A DNA stretch of 9,580 nucleotides, taken from an uncultured Clostridia bacterium (GTDB lineage Bacteria; Bacillota; Clostridia; TANB77; CAG-508). A program made the translations under genes and the position numbers. Under the pieces are notes generated by a model. That model was not told the DNA's origin. It did no database searches and saw only the letters and a program-made list of their open reading frames with translations. Positions 1 to 6,694 of the stretch are shown here, piece after piece; the first letter of the stretch is position 1; each line of letters begins with the position of its first letter. The stretch spans positions 1 to 9,580 of the forward strand of contig CALXZS010000041.1 of assembly GCA_944393305.1 (NCBI GenBank), read 5' to 3'.

Positions 1-1164
1 ATTGTCAAATTCATTTTTTACAAAAGTTCTTACTTTTTGAGCTTTTTTATAATATGCATCATAAAAACCTGATGAAAGTACATATGTTCCTAGTATTATT
101 CTTCTTTTTACTTCATCTCCAAATCCTTCTGTTCTTGAATTTACATATAGTTCTTTTAATGAATTAAATTCTTTTGCTCTATATCCATATCTAATTCCAT
201 CAAATCTTCCAAGGTTTGAACTAGCTTCTGCACATGCTATTATATAGTAAGCTGCTAGTGAATATTCTGCAACATTTAATGATGTTTCTTCTACTTCTGC
301 TCCTAGCTTTTTATATACTTCTATTGATTCATATATTTTATTTTTTACTTCTTCATTTATTCCTTCTCCTAAAAATTCTTTAGGGACACCTATTTTTAAA
401 CCTTTTATATCTTTATTTAAATCTTTAGTATAATCAATTTTTTCTATTTTATGTGATGTACTGTCTTTTTCATCATGACCTGCAATAATATTTAATAATA
501 TACTACAATCTGTAACGTCTTTAGTTATTGGTCCTATTTGATCTAATGATGAAGCAAATGCAACTAAGCCATATCTTGAAACTAGCCCATATGTTGGCTT
601 TAATCCTACTACTCCGCAAAGTGATGCTGGTTGGCGAATTGAACCTCCTGTATCACTTCCTAATGCCCATGGTACTAAATCTCCCGCAACTGCCGCTGCT
701 GAACCTCCTGATGAACCACCTGGTACTGTGCTTAAATTCCAAGGATTTTTTGTAATGTGAAAAGCAGAATTTTCTGTTGAGCTTCCCATTGCAAATTCAT
801 CCATATTTAGTTTTCCAAGGCTAATTATTCCTTCATTATTTATCTTTTCTACTACTGTTGCATTATATGGAGACACAAAGTTTTCTAACATTTTTGAACT
901 ACATGTTGTTTTTACTCCTTTTGTGCAAAGGTTGTCCTTTATTCCTATTGGAATTCCTGCGTATTCTCCATCTCTTCCATCTTCATCGATTTTTTTAGAT
1001 TTTGCTTTTGCTTCATCTAAAGTTAGTGTGACAAAAGCTTGTACATCTTTTTCTTTTTCATTTATTCTATCTATATATGCATTTGTTATTTCTTCTGATG
1101 TGATTTCTTTTTTGTCTAGCATATCTTTTAATTCATGTACTGTAAGTCTAGTAATATCTGACAT
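1..1164 (-). CDS. gatA: Aspartyl/glutamyl-tRNA amidotransferase subunit A (3' end beyond window)
   Basis: Catalytic amidase subunit of GatCAB. It releases ammonia from glutamine to convert Glu-tRNA(Gln) (and often Asp-tRNA(Asn)) to the correct aminoacyl-tRNA in the cytoplasm. The frame is open from the ATG at 1164 to the left edge (388 codons); the family is about 485 residues, so roughly the last 100 are missing. The amidase-signature triad is complete: Lys76 in GIPIGIKDN, the cis-Ser Ser151 in PGGSSGGSAAAVAG, and nucleophile Ser175 in GSDTGGSIRQPA, with the spacing expected for GatA. KPTYGLVSRYGL follows as in the family. The start is supported by a GAAGGGAGAA Shine-Dalgarno just upstream. 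It lies 15 nt after the stop of the thymidylate-kinase-like gene, so the two are probably co-transcribed. gatB would be expected just beyond the left edge (inference). Identification is secure. Confidence 0.97.
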   Translation of the reverse strand, partial: MSDITRLTVHELKDMLDKKEITSEEITNAYIDRINEKEKDVQAFVTLTLDEAKAKSKKIDEDGRDGEYAGIPIGIKDNLCTKGVKTTCSSKMLENFVSPYNATVVEKINNEGIISLGKLNMDEFAMGSSTENSAFHITKNPWNLSTVPGGSSGGSAAAVAGDLVPWALGSDTGGSIRQPASLCGVVGLKPTYGLVSRYGLVAFASSLDQIGPITKDVTDCSILLNIIAGHDEKDSTSHKIEKIDYTKDLNKDIKGLKIGVPKEFLGEGINEEVKNKIYESIEVYKKLGAEVEETSLNVAEYSLAAYYIIACAEASSNLGRFDGIRYGYRAKEFNSLKELYVNSRTEGFGDEVKRRIILGTYVLSSGFYDAYYKKAQKVRTFVKNEFDN

Positions 1165-1179
1165 AATTTCTCCCTTCTA

Positions 1180-1851
1180 TTATAGGTATGATTTTATTTT
1201 TGTATAAATTTCTTCTCCAATATCTTCTATTGTTCTAATTTTTTTATCTTTTACACAATTTATTTCTAACCAGTTATATTTTTTTGCTAATTTGCAAGCT
1301 TCATTATATGCGCTTTGCAAATGTTCTTTGTTTTTCTCATGTATATCTTTTTTATCTTGATGTGTTATTTTGTTTTCTCTATTTTCCATTAATTTTACAG
1401 AATACTCTGTTGGCATATTTAGAAAAACTACTTGTGTTGGTATAGGTAATCCATAAAGATTAAATTCAAAATCCCATAACCATTCTAAAAACTTTTTTCT
1501 TTCCTCATCATTTTTTATTTTTCCTGCTTGGTGCACCATACTTGAAGTAGTATATCTATCTGCTATAATTAAGCCTCCATTATCATAATATTCTTTATAT
1601 CCCTTTTGAAATGTGGCATATCTGTCAGCAGCATAAAATGTTGATGCTATATATGGACTAATTTTTTGTGCGTCCTCTCCAAATTCTCCTGCTAAATACA
1701 TTTTTACTAATGAAGATGATGGACTATCATAATTTGGAAAACTTACTGACCTAAAATCTATATTATCTTTTTTTAATCGTTCTTTTAATAAATTTGATTG
1801 TGTTTGTTTTCCCGAACCATCAGTTCCATCTATTACAAATAATTTTCCCAT
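1180..1851 (-). CDS. tmk: Thymidylate kinase-like nucleotide kinase
   Basis: P-loop kinase of 223 residues, close to the usual 205-215 of bacterial dTMP kinases, which phosphorylate dTMP to dTDP with ATP. The phosphate-binding loop is GTDGSGKQTQ at residues 9-18. Gln16 stands where Walker A normally has Ser/Thr, with Thr17 after it. FYAADRY (72-78) and the ADRYTTSS segment (97-104, DRY at 98-100) match the substrate-binding motifs of the family. The Arg/Lys/Asp-rich stretch around 155-180 corresponds to the lid and following helix. The start at 1851 has a GAGGT Shine-Dalgarno. It sits between gatC and gatA, 15 nt before gatA. The GKQTQ form is one I recall from a clostridial tmk-like clade (memory, not a search), so a second canonical tmk may exist elsewhere. 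A related deoxynucleotide kinase specificity cannot be excluded. Confidence 0.85.
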   Translation of the reverse strand: MGKLFVIDGTDGSGKQTQSNLLKERLKKDNIDFRSVSFPNYDSPSSSLVKMYLAGEFGEDAQKISPYIASTFYAADRYATFQKGYKEYYDNGGLIIADRYTTSSMVHQAGKIKNDEERKKFLEWLWDFEFNLYGLPIPTQVVFLNMPTEYSVKLMENRENKITHQDKKDIHEKNKEHLQSAYNEACKLAKKYNWLEINCVKDKKIRTIEDIGEEIYTKIKSYL

Positions 1852-1896
1852 TTTTACCTCTTTTCTAATTAAGTTTTATTATTATTTAATTCTTAT

Positions 1897-2015
1897 CTTT
1901 AATATATGTTCTAGAGCATTTCAAGTGAGCATAGGCGACGTAGGAGCGGAGTGTAACGTGCGAGCGCTGAGCAAAGCGAACCGCGAAGTGAAATGCGAAA
2001 GAATGTATATTAAAG
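1897..2015. repeat. 119-bp palindromic intergenic element with GC-rich core
   Basis: Two 27-nt arms, 1897-1923 and 1989-2015, are inverted copies of each other. From the outside in: 10 bp CTTTAATATA/TATATTAAAG, two positions that would be G-U wobbles in RNA, 4 bp TTCT/AGAA, a 3x3 mismatch (AGA/GAA), and 8 bp GCATTTCA/TGAAATGC. The arms have identical length with no gaps. The 65-nt centre (1924-1988) is strikingly GC-rich compared with the AT-rich surroundings and is built from degenerate GYGARC-like units. No T-tract follows the stem on either strand, so it does not look like an intrinsic terminator. No clear target-site duplication is visible. It resembles a MITE or REP-type mobile palindrome, or a structured RNA. 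It fills most of the 196-nt gap between gatC and the tmk-like gene. Confidence 0.8.
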
Positions 2016-2047
2016 TTTAAATGGATTATATAAACTGTGAATTATAA

Positions 2048-2335
2048 CTAATTTAATACTTTAGGAATTTTGAACATTCCTCTTTCTTTGTCAGGTGCAT
2101 TTTGCATTAGTGCATCTGTATCTTCAAATTCTTTTACTTCGTCTTTTCTAAATACATTTACATCTTTATTTGCTCCAATTGCTTCATCACAATTATCTAT
2201 ATTTACTTTATCTAATACTTCTGTAAAATTAAGTATATCTTCCAAATTGTGAATATATTTTTCTATTTCATCATCTTTAATTTTTAAATCTGATAAATTT
2301 GCAATATGAAGTAATTCTTCTTTACTTACACTCAT
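2048..2335 (-). CDS. gatC: Aspartyl/glutamyl-tRNA amidotransferase subunit C
   Basis: Small (95-residue) accessory subunit that wraps around and stabilises GatA in the GatCAB transamidosome. The family layout is intact: an N-terminal helix with the HIANLSDLKI signature (residues 11-20), then the LEDILNFTEVLDKVNI helix and turn, FRKDEV around 62-67, and the C-terminal NAPDKERGMFKIPKVL segment (79-94). The start at 2335 is preceded by a clear AAAGGAGA Shine-Dalgarno at about 2341-2348. It does not abut gatA. A 196-nt gap with the palindromic element and then the tmk-like gene intervene, unlike the usual contiguous gatCAB. The upstream gap to the SUMF1-fold gene is 91 nt, so gatC may have its own promoter. 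No convincing one is visible. Confidence 0.96.
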   Translation of the reverse strand: MSVSKEELLHIANLSDLKIKDDEIEKYIHNLEDILNFTEVLDKVNIDNCDEAIGANKDVNVFRKDEVKEFEDTDALMQNAPDKERGMFKIPKVLN

Positions 2336-2367
2336 TTTTTTCTCCTTTCAATTATTATAGAAATATC

Positions 2368-2396
2368 AATATACATTTTAAAACATTTCAGCGAAC
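2368..2396. repeat. Solo degenerate copy of the palindromic element arm
   Basis: On the + strand, AATATACATT (2368-2377), six other bases, CATTTCA (2384-2390) and GCGAAC (2391-2396). The reverse complement of the right arm of the 1897-2015 element reads AATATACATT, six bases, CATTTCA, then a CG-rich core. The blocks and spacing agree, giving 19 identities over the 27-nt arm by hand alignment. I find no matching opposite arm nearby. It lies in the 91-nt gap between the SUMF1-fold gene and gatC, which otherwise holds only the gatC ribosome binding site and an isolated TATAAT. Confidence 0.5.
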
Positions 2397-2404
2397 GAAT
2401 CTTT

Positions 2405-2437
2405 TTATTCAATACATAATACTACTCTAAAACCGTA
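2405..2437 (-). pseudogene. Out-of-frame C-terminal remnant of the SUMF1-fold gene
   Basis: Read on the minus strand from 2437, the codons give YGFRVVLCIE followed by TAA at 2405-2407. GFR-V-V-L is the standard last beta-strand of the FGE/C-type-lectin-like fold, and it is missing from the annotated frame. Upstream, the same frame meets a TAA about 20 nt before this segment, so the shift lies in the few codons encoding TNVSAG. Removing one base in GGAGTACGG restores SAGYGFRVVLCIE and a protein of 363 residues. This could be a true mutation or a sequencing or assembly error. Confidence 0.7.
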
Positions 2438-3497
2438 CTCCTGCTGATACATTTGTTACTGGTCCAACACTTCTTCTTGAAGTTGATGTAGCAGTAGCCT
2501 CAACATTTGATCCCCCACCTCTTGCTACACGTCTATCTGAAGAATATGCTTCCATTGTCCATTCCCATACGTTTCCAGCTAAATCATATATATTATTTAC
2601 TCTATAATTATCATTTGAACCACATGTAGTAGGAGGTAAATTACTTCCGAAATAACCTCTTTCATTTCCTGGATTTATTACATATGAATCTGTTGCACAT
2701 GATTGTGTTTCATATGCTGGATCCATCCATAACATTATTGCATCCCACTGTGTTCCATATATTAAACTAGATTTTATTCCTTCTATTTGTCCTTCTGGAT
2801 ACATTGATTTAGCCTTTGCAACTACTCCATTATTTCCAGGGTATGACATATCATCTCCCCATGGCAATCCTCCCCATGGCATTACATCCTTTTTACTTAC
2901 AACAGTATCTACATTATTTACTGTTTCTTTTCCAGCTTCAAACCTACCAACAAAAAATCCATGATATTTTTCTACACTTGCATACATTTCGTCATATTCT
3001 GCTTGTTCATTTTCATACTGAAATCTTGTATATGCTGGTTCATAATAGCTTGAAATATCTTCATATGACCCCATATAGAAATCTTTATACCTAACAAATT
3101 TACTCATATCTTCTACTGGTACCCATACAAATTGATTTCCTTCTAAATCATCTGCCGGAACTTCTTCTTCATCTGCATACATATTTGTATCATTAATTGA
3201 ATCTGAAATAACTATACCAGAATCTTTTGTTCCACCAACATAATGAAATCCTGTTGGGATTGCTACTCCATCTACTTCTCTTGGTCCTTCTGGGTCACCT
3301 ACATCTTTTTCTGCCATTTTTGTTTCATAGATTTCATCCATATCTCCATCATATGAATCAGATATTGCTTCAGTTTCAGCAATTTGCGCTCTTCTTCTTG
3401 ATGATGAGTATATTAAAAAGCTAGATAATAATATAACAATAAAGAATATAGTTACTACTACAATCATTGTTACAGAACCTTTTTCATTAAATTTCAT
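2427..3497 (-). CDS. Membrane-anchored SUMF1/FGE-fold protein, non-catalytic, 3' end apparently frameshifted
   Basis: 356 residues. After a short NEKGSVT leader (4-10) comes one hydrophobic segment (about 11-30) followed by RRR, resembling TadG/pilin-like N-terminal anchors but without Glu at +5 of a KG cleavage site. An acidic linker (about 40-120) leads into a formylglycine-generating-enzyme-like domain (about 120-356). Landmarks are NQFVWVPVED (121-130), HGFFVGRFEAGKE (179-191), YGTQWDAIMLWM (247-258), NNIYDLAGNVWEWTMEA (301-317) and RVARGGGS (323-330). The catalytic Cys pair expected after RGG is absent, so it is probably a binding or structural C-type-lectin-like scaffold, likely displayed outside the membrane. 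The frame ends GVRF then TAG, while the adjacent frame continues as YGFRVVLCIE to a TAA at 2405. This is the normal final strand of the fold, so one base seems inserted. It starts 7 nt after topA with a TGAGG Shine-Dalgarno. Ligand unknown. Confidence 0.85.
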   Translation of the reverse strand: MKFNEKGSVTMIVVVTIFFIVILLSSFLIYSSSRRRAQIAETEAISDSYDGDMDEIYETKMAEKDVGDPEGPREVDGVAIPTGFHYVGGTKDSGIVISDSINDTNMYADEEEVPADDLEGNQFVWVPVEDMSKFVRYKDFYMGSYEDISSYYEPAYTRFQYENEQAEYDEMYASVEKYHGFFVGRFEAGKETVNNVDTVVSKKDVMPWGGLPWGDDMSYPGNNGVVAKAKSMYPEGQIEGIKSSLIYGTQWDAIMLWMDPAYETQSCATDSYVINPGNERGYFGSNLPPTTCGSNDNYRVNNIYDLAGNVWEWTMEAYSSDRRVARGGGSNVEATATSTSRRSVGPVTNVSAGVRF

Positions 3498-3504
3498 TTG
3501 TTCC

Positions 3505-5565
3505 TCACTTCCTGTGATTATTTATCACTTTTCTTTTTTTCCTAGTCTTTCTTTTTGTAGTCTTTTTTGCTTCTTTTTCTGGTTCCCATTTTTCACCTGG
3601 TTTAGGTTTATTCCAAGAAATATAATTACAAGATTTTGGGTTGTTTTCACATATATAGTAATTTTTTCCTCTTTTTGTTTTTCTAACATGCACTTCTCCA
3701 CCACATACAGGGCAAGGTACATCTATTTTTTCTACATATGGTTTTACATTTTTACATTCTGGATAACCAGGACATGCTAGGAATTTGCCATATCTACCAT
3801 ATTTAACAACCATCATTCTACCACATTTTTCGCAAGGAATGTCTGTTACTTCTTCTTCTAACTTAACATGTTCTAATTCTTTGTCTACTTTTTCCACTTC
3901 TTGTTCAAAAGGTGTGTAAAACTCTCTAATTACTTGTTTCCATGGTTCTTTTCCTTCTGCTATTTCATCAAACTGATTTTCTATATCTGCTGTAAATTCT
4001 ACATTTATAATTTCTTTAAAGTTTTCAACTAATAGTTTATTTACTACTTTTCCAAGTTCAGTTGGTACTAATTGTTTTTGCTCTTTTTGAATATATCTTC
4101 TATCTATTATTGTAGAAATTATTGTTGCATACGTACTAGGGCGTCCTATACCTTTTTCTTCTAAAGCTTTTACCAAACTAGCCTCTGTATATCTTGGCGG
4201 TGGTTCTGTAAAACTTTGTTTTGGATTTAATTTTTCTTTTTTTACTTCTTCTCCAATTTGTAATTCTGGCACTTTGGTTTCTTCATCTTCATTAGTTTTT
4301 ATATCTTTATCTTCTACATAAACACTCATAAATCCTTTAAATTTTAGAGTTTGTCCATTTGCTTTAAAATTATATGTGTTTACATCTATATTTGCTGATA
4401 TTGTATCATAAATTGCTTGTGCCATTTGACTTGCAATAAATCTATTATATATTAATCTATATAGTTTGTATTGGTCTGGGGTAAGTGAGTCTTTTATGCT
4501 TTCTGGCTCTAAGTCTATATATGTTGGTCTTATACCTTCATGTGCATCTTGTGCTCCAGATTTTGTTTTATAATATCTATTTTCGTAATATTTTTCTCCA
4601 TATTTTTGTGTAATTTGTACTTTTGCTGCTGCTCTTGCTTCTTCTGAAATTCTTGTAGAGTCTGTTCTCATATATGTTATTAAACCTACTGTACCTTTAT
4701 CTGGTACTTTTACACCTTCATAAAGACCTTGTGCAACTTGCATAGTTTTTCTGATTGGAAAACCTAATTTTCTTGACGCTTCTTGTTGCATTGTACTTGT
4801 TGTAAATGGTGGTGCTGGAGTTCTTTTCTTTTCTCCTTTTTTTACGTCTCTTACTATATATTTTCCATTTTCAATATTTTTTATTATTTCATCTACTTCT
4901 TCTTTTTTATGAAGTTCTAGTTTTTTTCCATCTTTTCCATAAAATTTAGCTATGAATTTTTCATTATTCTTAGAAAGTTCTGCATATATATTCCAATATT
5001 CTTCTGGTATAAATGCCGTTATTTCATTTTCTCTGTCAACAATTAATTTTACTGCAACTGACTGAACTCTTCCTGCTGACAATCCTCTTTTTACCTTTTT
5101 CCAAAGTATTGGACTAATTTTATATCCCACTATTCTATCTAATACACGTCTTGCTTGCTGTGCGTCAGTTAAATTTTTGTCAATTTTCCTAGGATGTTTT
5201 ATAGATTCTTTAACTGTTTCTTTTGTAATTTCATTAAATGTTACTCTACAAACTTCATCTTCTGGTATTCCTAAAAGATATGCTAAATGCCATGCAATAG
5301 CTTCACCTTCACGGTCGGGGTCGGTTGCTAAATATACAGTTTTTGCTGATTTTGCATCTTTTTTTAAACTATTTATTAATTTTGCTTTTCCTCTAATATT
5401 TATATATTGTGGTTCAAAATCATGTTCTACATCAATTCCTAGTTTTGATTTTGGTAAATCCCTTACATGTCCCATTGAAGCAACTACTTTTACATTATTT
5501 CCAAGGAATTTTTTTATAGTATTTGCTTTTGATGGAGATTCCACTATGATTAATTTGTCTGCCAT
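3505..5565 (-). CDS. topA: DNA topoisomerase I (type IA)
   Basis: Relaxes negative supercoils by cutting one strand through a 5'-phosphotyrosine link. Its 686 residues match the usual Firmicutes length. The Toprim domain starts with KLIIVESPSKA (Glu9) and holds the metal site TDPDREGEAIAWH (Asp82, Asp84, Glu86). The DRIVGYKISPILW and GLSAGRVQSVAVKLI motifs follow (143-175). Catalytic Tyr298 is in GLITYMRTDSTR, then PPPRYTEASLVKALEEKGIGRPSTYA (455-480). Two four-cysteine zinc ribbons close the protein (Cys578/581/598/604 and Cys618/621/639/646), with a Lys/Arg-rich tail likely to bind DNA. The start at 5565 has AGAGG (5574-5578), which lies within the last codons of murG. The 2-nt gap implies translational coupling. 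Placement behind murG is atypical; in many Firmicutes topA sits near dprA. Identification is secure. Confidence 0.98.
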   Translation of the reverse strand: MADKLIIVESPSKANTIKKFLGNNVKVVASMGHVRDLPKSKLGIDVEHDFEPQYINIRGKAKLINSLKKDAKSAKTVYLATDPDREGEAIAWHLAYLLGIPEDEVCRVTFNEITKETVKESIKHPRKIDKNLTDAQQARRVLDRIVGYKISPILWKKVKRGLSAGRVQSVAVKLIVDRENEITAFIPEEYWNIYAELSKNNEKFIAKFYGKDGKKLELHKKEEVDEIIKNIENGKYIVRDVKKGEKKRTPAPPFTTSTMQQEASRKLGFPIRKTMQVAQGLYEGVKVPDKGTVGLITYMRTDSTRISEEARAAAKVQITQKYGEKYYENRYYKTKSGAQDAHEGIRPTYIDLEPESIKDSLTPDQYKLYRLIYNRFIASQMAQAIYDTISANIDVNTYNFKANGQTLKFKGFMSVYVEDKDIKTNEDEETKVPELQIGEEVKKEKLNPKQSFTEPPPRYTEASLVKALEEKGIGRPSTYATIISTIIDRRYIQKEQKQLVPTELGKVVNKLLVENFKEIINVEFTADIENQFDEIAEGKEPWKQVIREFYTPFEQEVEKVDKELEHVKLEEEVTDIPCEKCGRMMVVKYGRYGKFLACPGYPECKNVKPYVEKIDVPCPVCGGEVHVRKTKRGKNYYICENNPKSCNYISWNKPKPGEKWEPEKEAKKTTKRKTRKKRKVINNHRK

Positions 5566-5567
5566 TT

Positions 5568-6677
5568 TTATTTCCTCTCTATCTCACGGTAAATTTTGTC
5601 TTCTACATTTTGTATAGACATTTCATTTGCACTTTTTCCCATATTTTCTAGTTCTTGTTTATCTTTTATTAAAATATTAATATTATCATTTAAAATATCT
5701 TCTGTCAAATCTTTGTCTAAAATTACTTTTGCTGCTTTTTTCTTTTCTAGTGCTCTTGCATTATATTCTTGATGATTTTCAGTTGCATATGGAAATGGTA
5801 TAAATATTGCAGGTTTACCTACTTTTTCTATTTCAGTTACTGTCATTGCACCACTTCTTGATACAATTAGGTCGGCTATATTCATTACCTCTTCCATTTC
5901 ATATATGTATGGTACAACTTTTGTACCTTTTATATTCATTATATCTATATTTTTTTCTTTTAATTTATTTTTTACAATTTCATATTGTTCTGACCCTGCT
6001 GACCATATTATTTGATAGTTTTTATTCATTCCATTTTCTATTATTTTTGTCATACTGTTATTTATACTTTGTGCACCTTGACTGCCTCCAAAAACTAATA
6101 CTAATGGACTTGAACTATTTATTCCTAATTGTTCTTTTTTTCTATCTATTTCTGATTTAGTTAGATTTAATTTATTTACTTTTGTAGGTGTTCCTGTTAC
6201 TATTACTTTTTTTGCCTTAGGAAGTCTTTTTTTTGCTTCTTCAAAACCAACTAATATTTTTTCTGCATTTTTTGATAGTAATTTTGTTGCAACACCTGGT
6301 AAAACATTACTTTCATGAATTATATATGGTATTTTCATTTTTTTGCCAGCTAGGCATACTGATATACATATGTATCCTCCTGTTCCTATTATTAGGTCAG
6401 GTTTAAATTCTTTTATTATTTTTTTAGATTCTCCTATTGAACCTATTGTTTTTAATAATCTTTTTATATTTTTTACACTAAAACTTCTTGATATACCATA
6501 TGATTCTATTGTTTTTAATTCATATCCTGCTCTTGGTACTAATTTTGTTTCTAATCCTCTTTTTGTTCCTATGAAAATTATTTCTGAATTTGGCTCTTCT
6601 TTCATTATTTTATTTGCTATCGCTATACCAGGATTTATATGTCCTCCTGTACCGGCAGCTGCTATTATAACTTTCAT
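5568..6677 (-). CDS. murG: UDP-GlcNAc:lipid I N-acetylglucosaminyltransferase
   Basis: Peripheral membrane glycosyltransferase (GT28, GT-B fold) that adds GlcNAc to lipid I to give lipid II on the cytoplasmic face. With the start at 6677 the protein is 369 residues, normal for MurG, and begins MKVIIAAAGTGGHINPG with the glycine-rich acceptor loop and His13. The second loop GTGGYICISV is at 98-107, HESNVLPG at 121-128, GGSQGAQS at 197-204, and the UDP-GlcNAc-binding SRSGAMTVTEIEKVGKP segment at 273-289 (Glu282 matches the conserved ribose-binding Glu). NHQEYNA is at 301-307. A longer frame to 6734 would overlap ftsW and add 19 residues ahead of the family N-terminus. The ribosome binding site GGAAGGAA (6687-6694), 9 nt from the inner ATG, decides the start. 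Gap to ftsW is 16 nt, to topA 2 nt. Confidence 0.98.
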   Translation of the reverse strand: MKVIIAAAGTGGHINPGIAIANKIMKEEPNSEIIFIGTKRGLETKLVPRAGYELKTIESYGISRSFSVKNIKRLLKTIGSIGESKKIIKEFKPDLIIGTGGYICISVCLAGKKMKIPYIIHESNVLPGVATKLLSKNAEKILVGFEEAKKRLPKAKKVIVTGTPTKVNKLNLTKSEIDRKKEQLGINSSSPLVLVFGGSQGAQSINNSMTKIIENGMNKNYQIIWSAGSEQYEIVKNKLKEKNIDIMNIKGTKVVPYIYEMEEVMNIADLIVSRSGAMTVTEIEKVGKPAIFIPFPYATENHQEYNARALEKKKAAKVILDKDLTEDILNDNINILIKDKQELENMGKSANEMSIQNVEDKIYREIERK

Positions 6678-6686
6678 ATATGCAAG

Positions 6687-6694
6687 TTCCTTCC
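6687..6694 (-). promoter_or_regulatory. Ribosome binding site setting the murG start
   Basis: GGAAGGAA on the minus strand, 9 nt before the ATG at 6677 and touching the ftsW stop codon TAG (6694-6696). It selects the inner start over the upstream in-frame ATG at 6734 and suggests termination-reinitiation coupling with ftsW. Confidence 0.8.

Noticed and set aside
1897..2015. Palindrome as a rho-independent terminator for gatC
   Set aside because: The stem is long with a 65-nt centre and AT-rich outer pairs, and no T-tract follows on either strand.
2354..2359. Minus-strand TATAAT ahead of gatC as a promoter -10
   Set aside because: The only -35 candidate at 17 nt is TTTAAA, and initiation would fall on or next to the gatC ribosome binding site; a chance TATAAT is common in such AT-rich DNA.
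2427..2530. A complete diversity-generating retroelement
   Set aside because: The fold is right, but no template repeat, Avd or reverse transcriptase is in the window, and the C-terminal codons are not clearly derived from AAY sites.
2855..2880. 11-bp direct repeat CTCCCCATGGC with 15-bp period
   Set aside because: It is inside the SUMF1-fold gene and simply encodes the similar pentapeptides MPWGG and LPWGD; most likely a small coding duplication.
5177..5617. 146-codon plus-strand open frame opposite topA, and other plus-strand frames across the window
   Set aside because: They lie antisense to confidently identified genes, are rich in Leu/Phe/Ser/Ile as expected from complementing AT-rich codons, and lack family motifs or ribosome binding sites.
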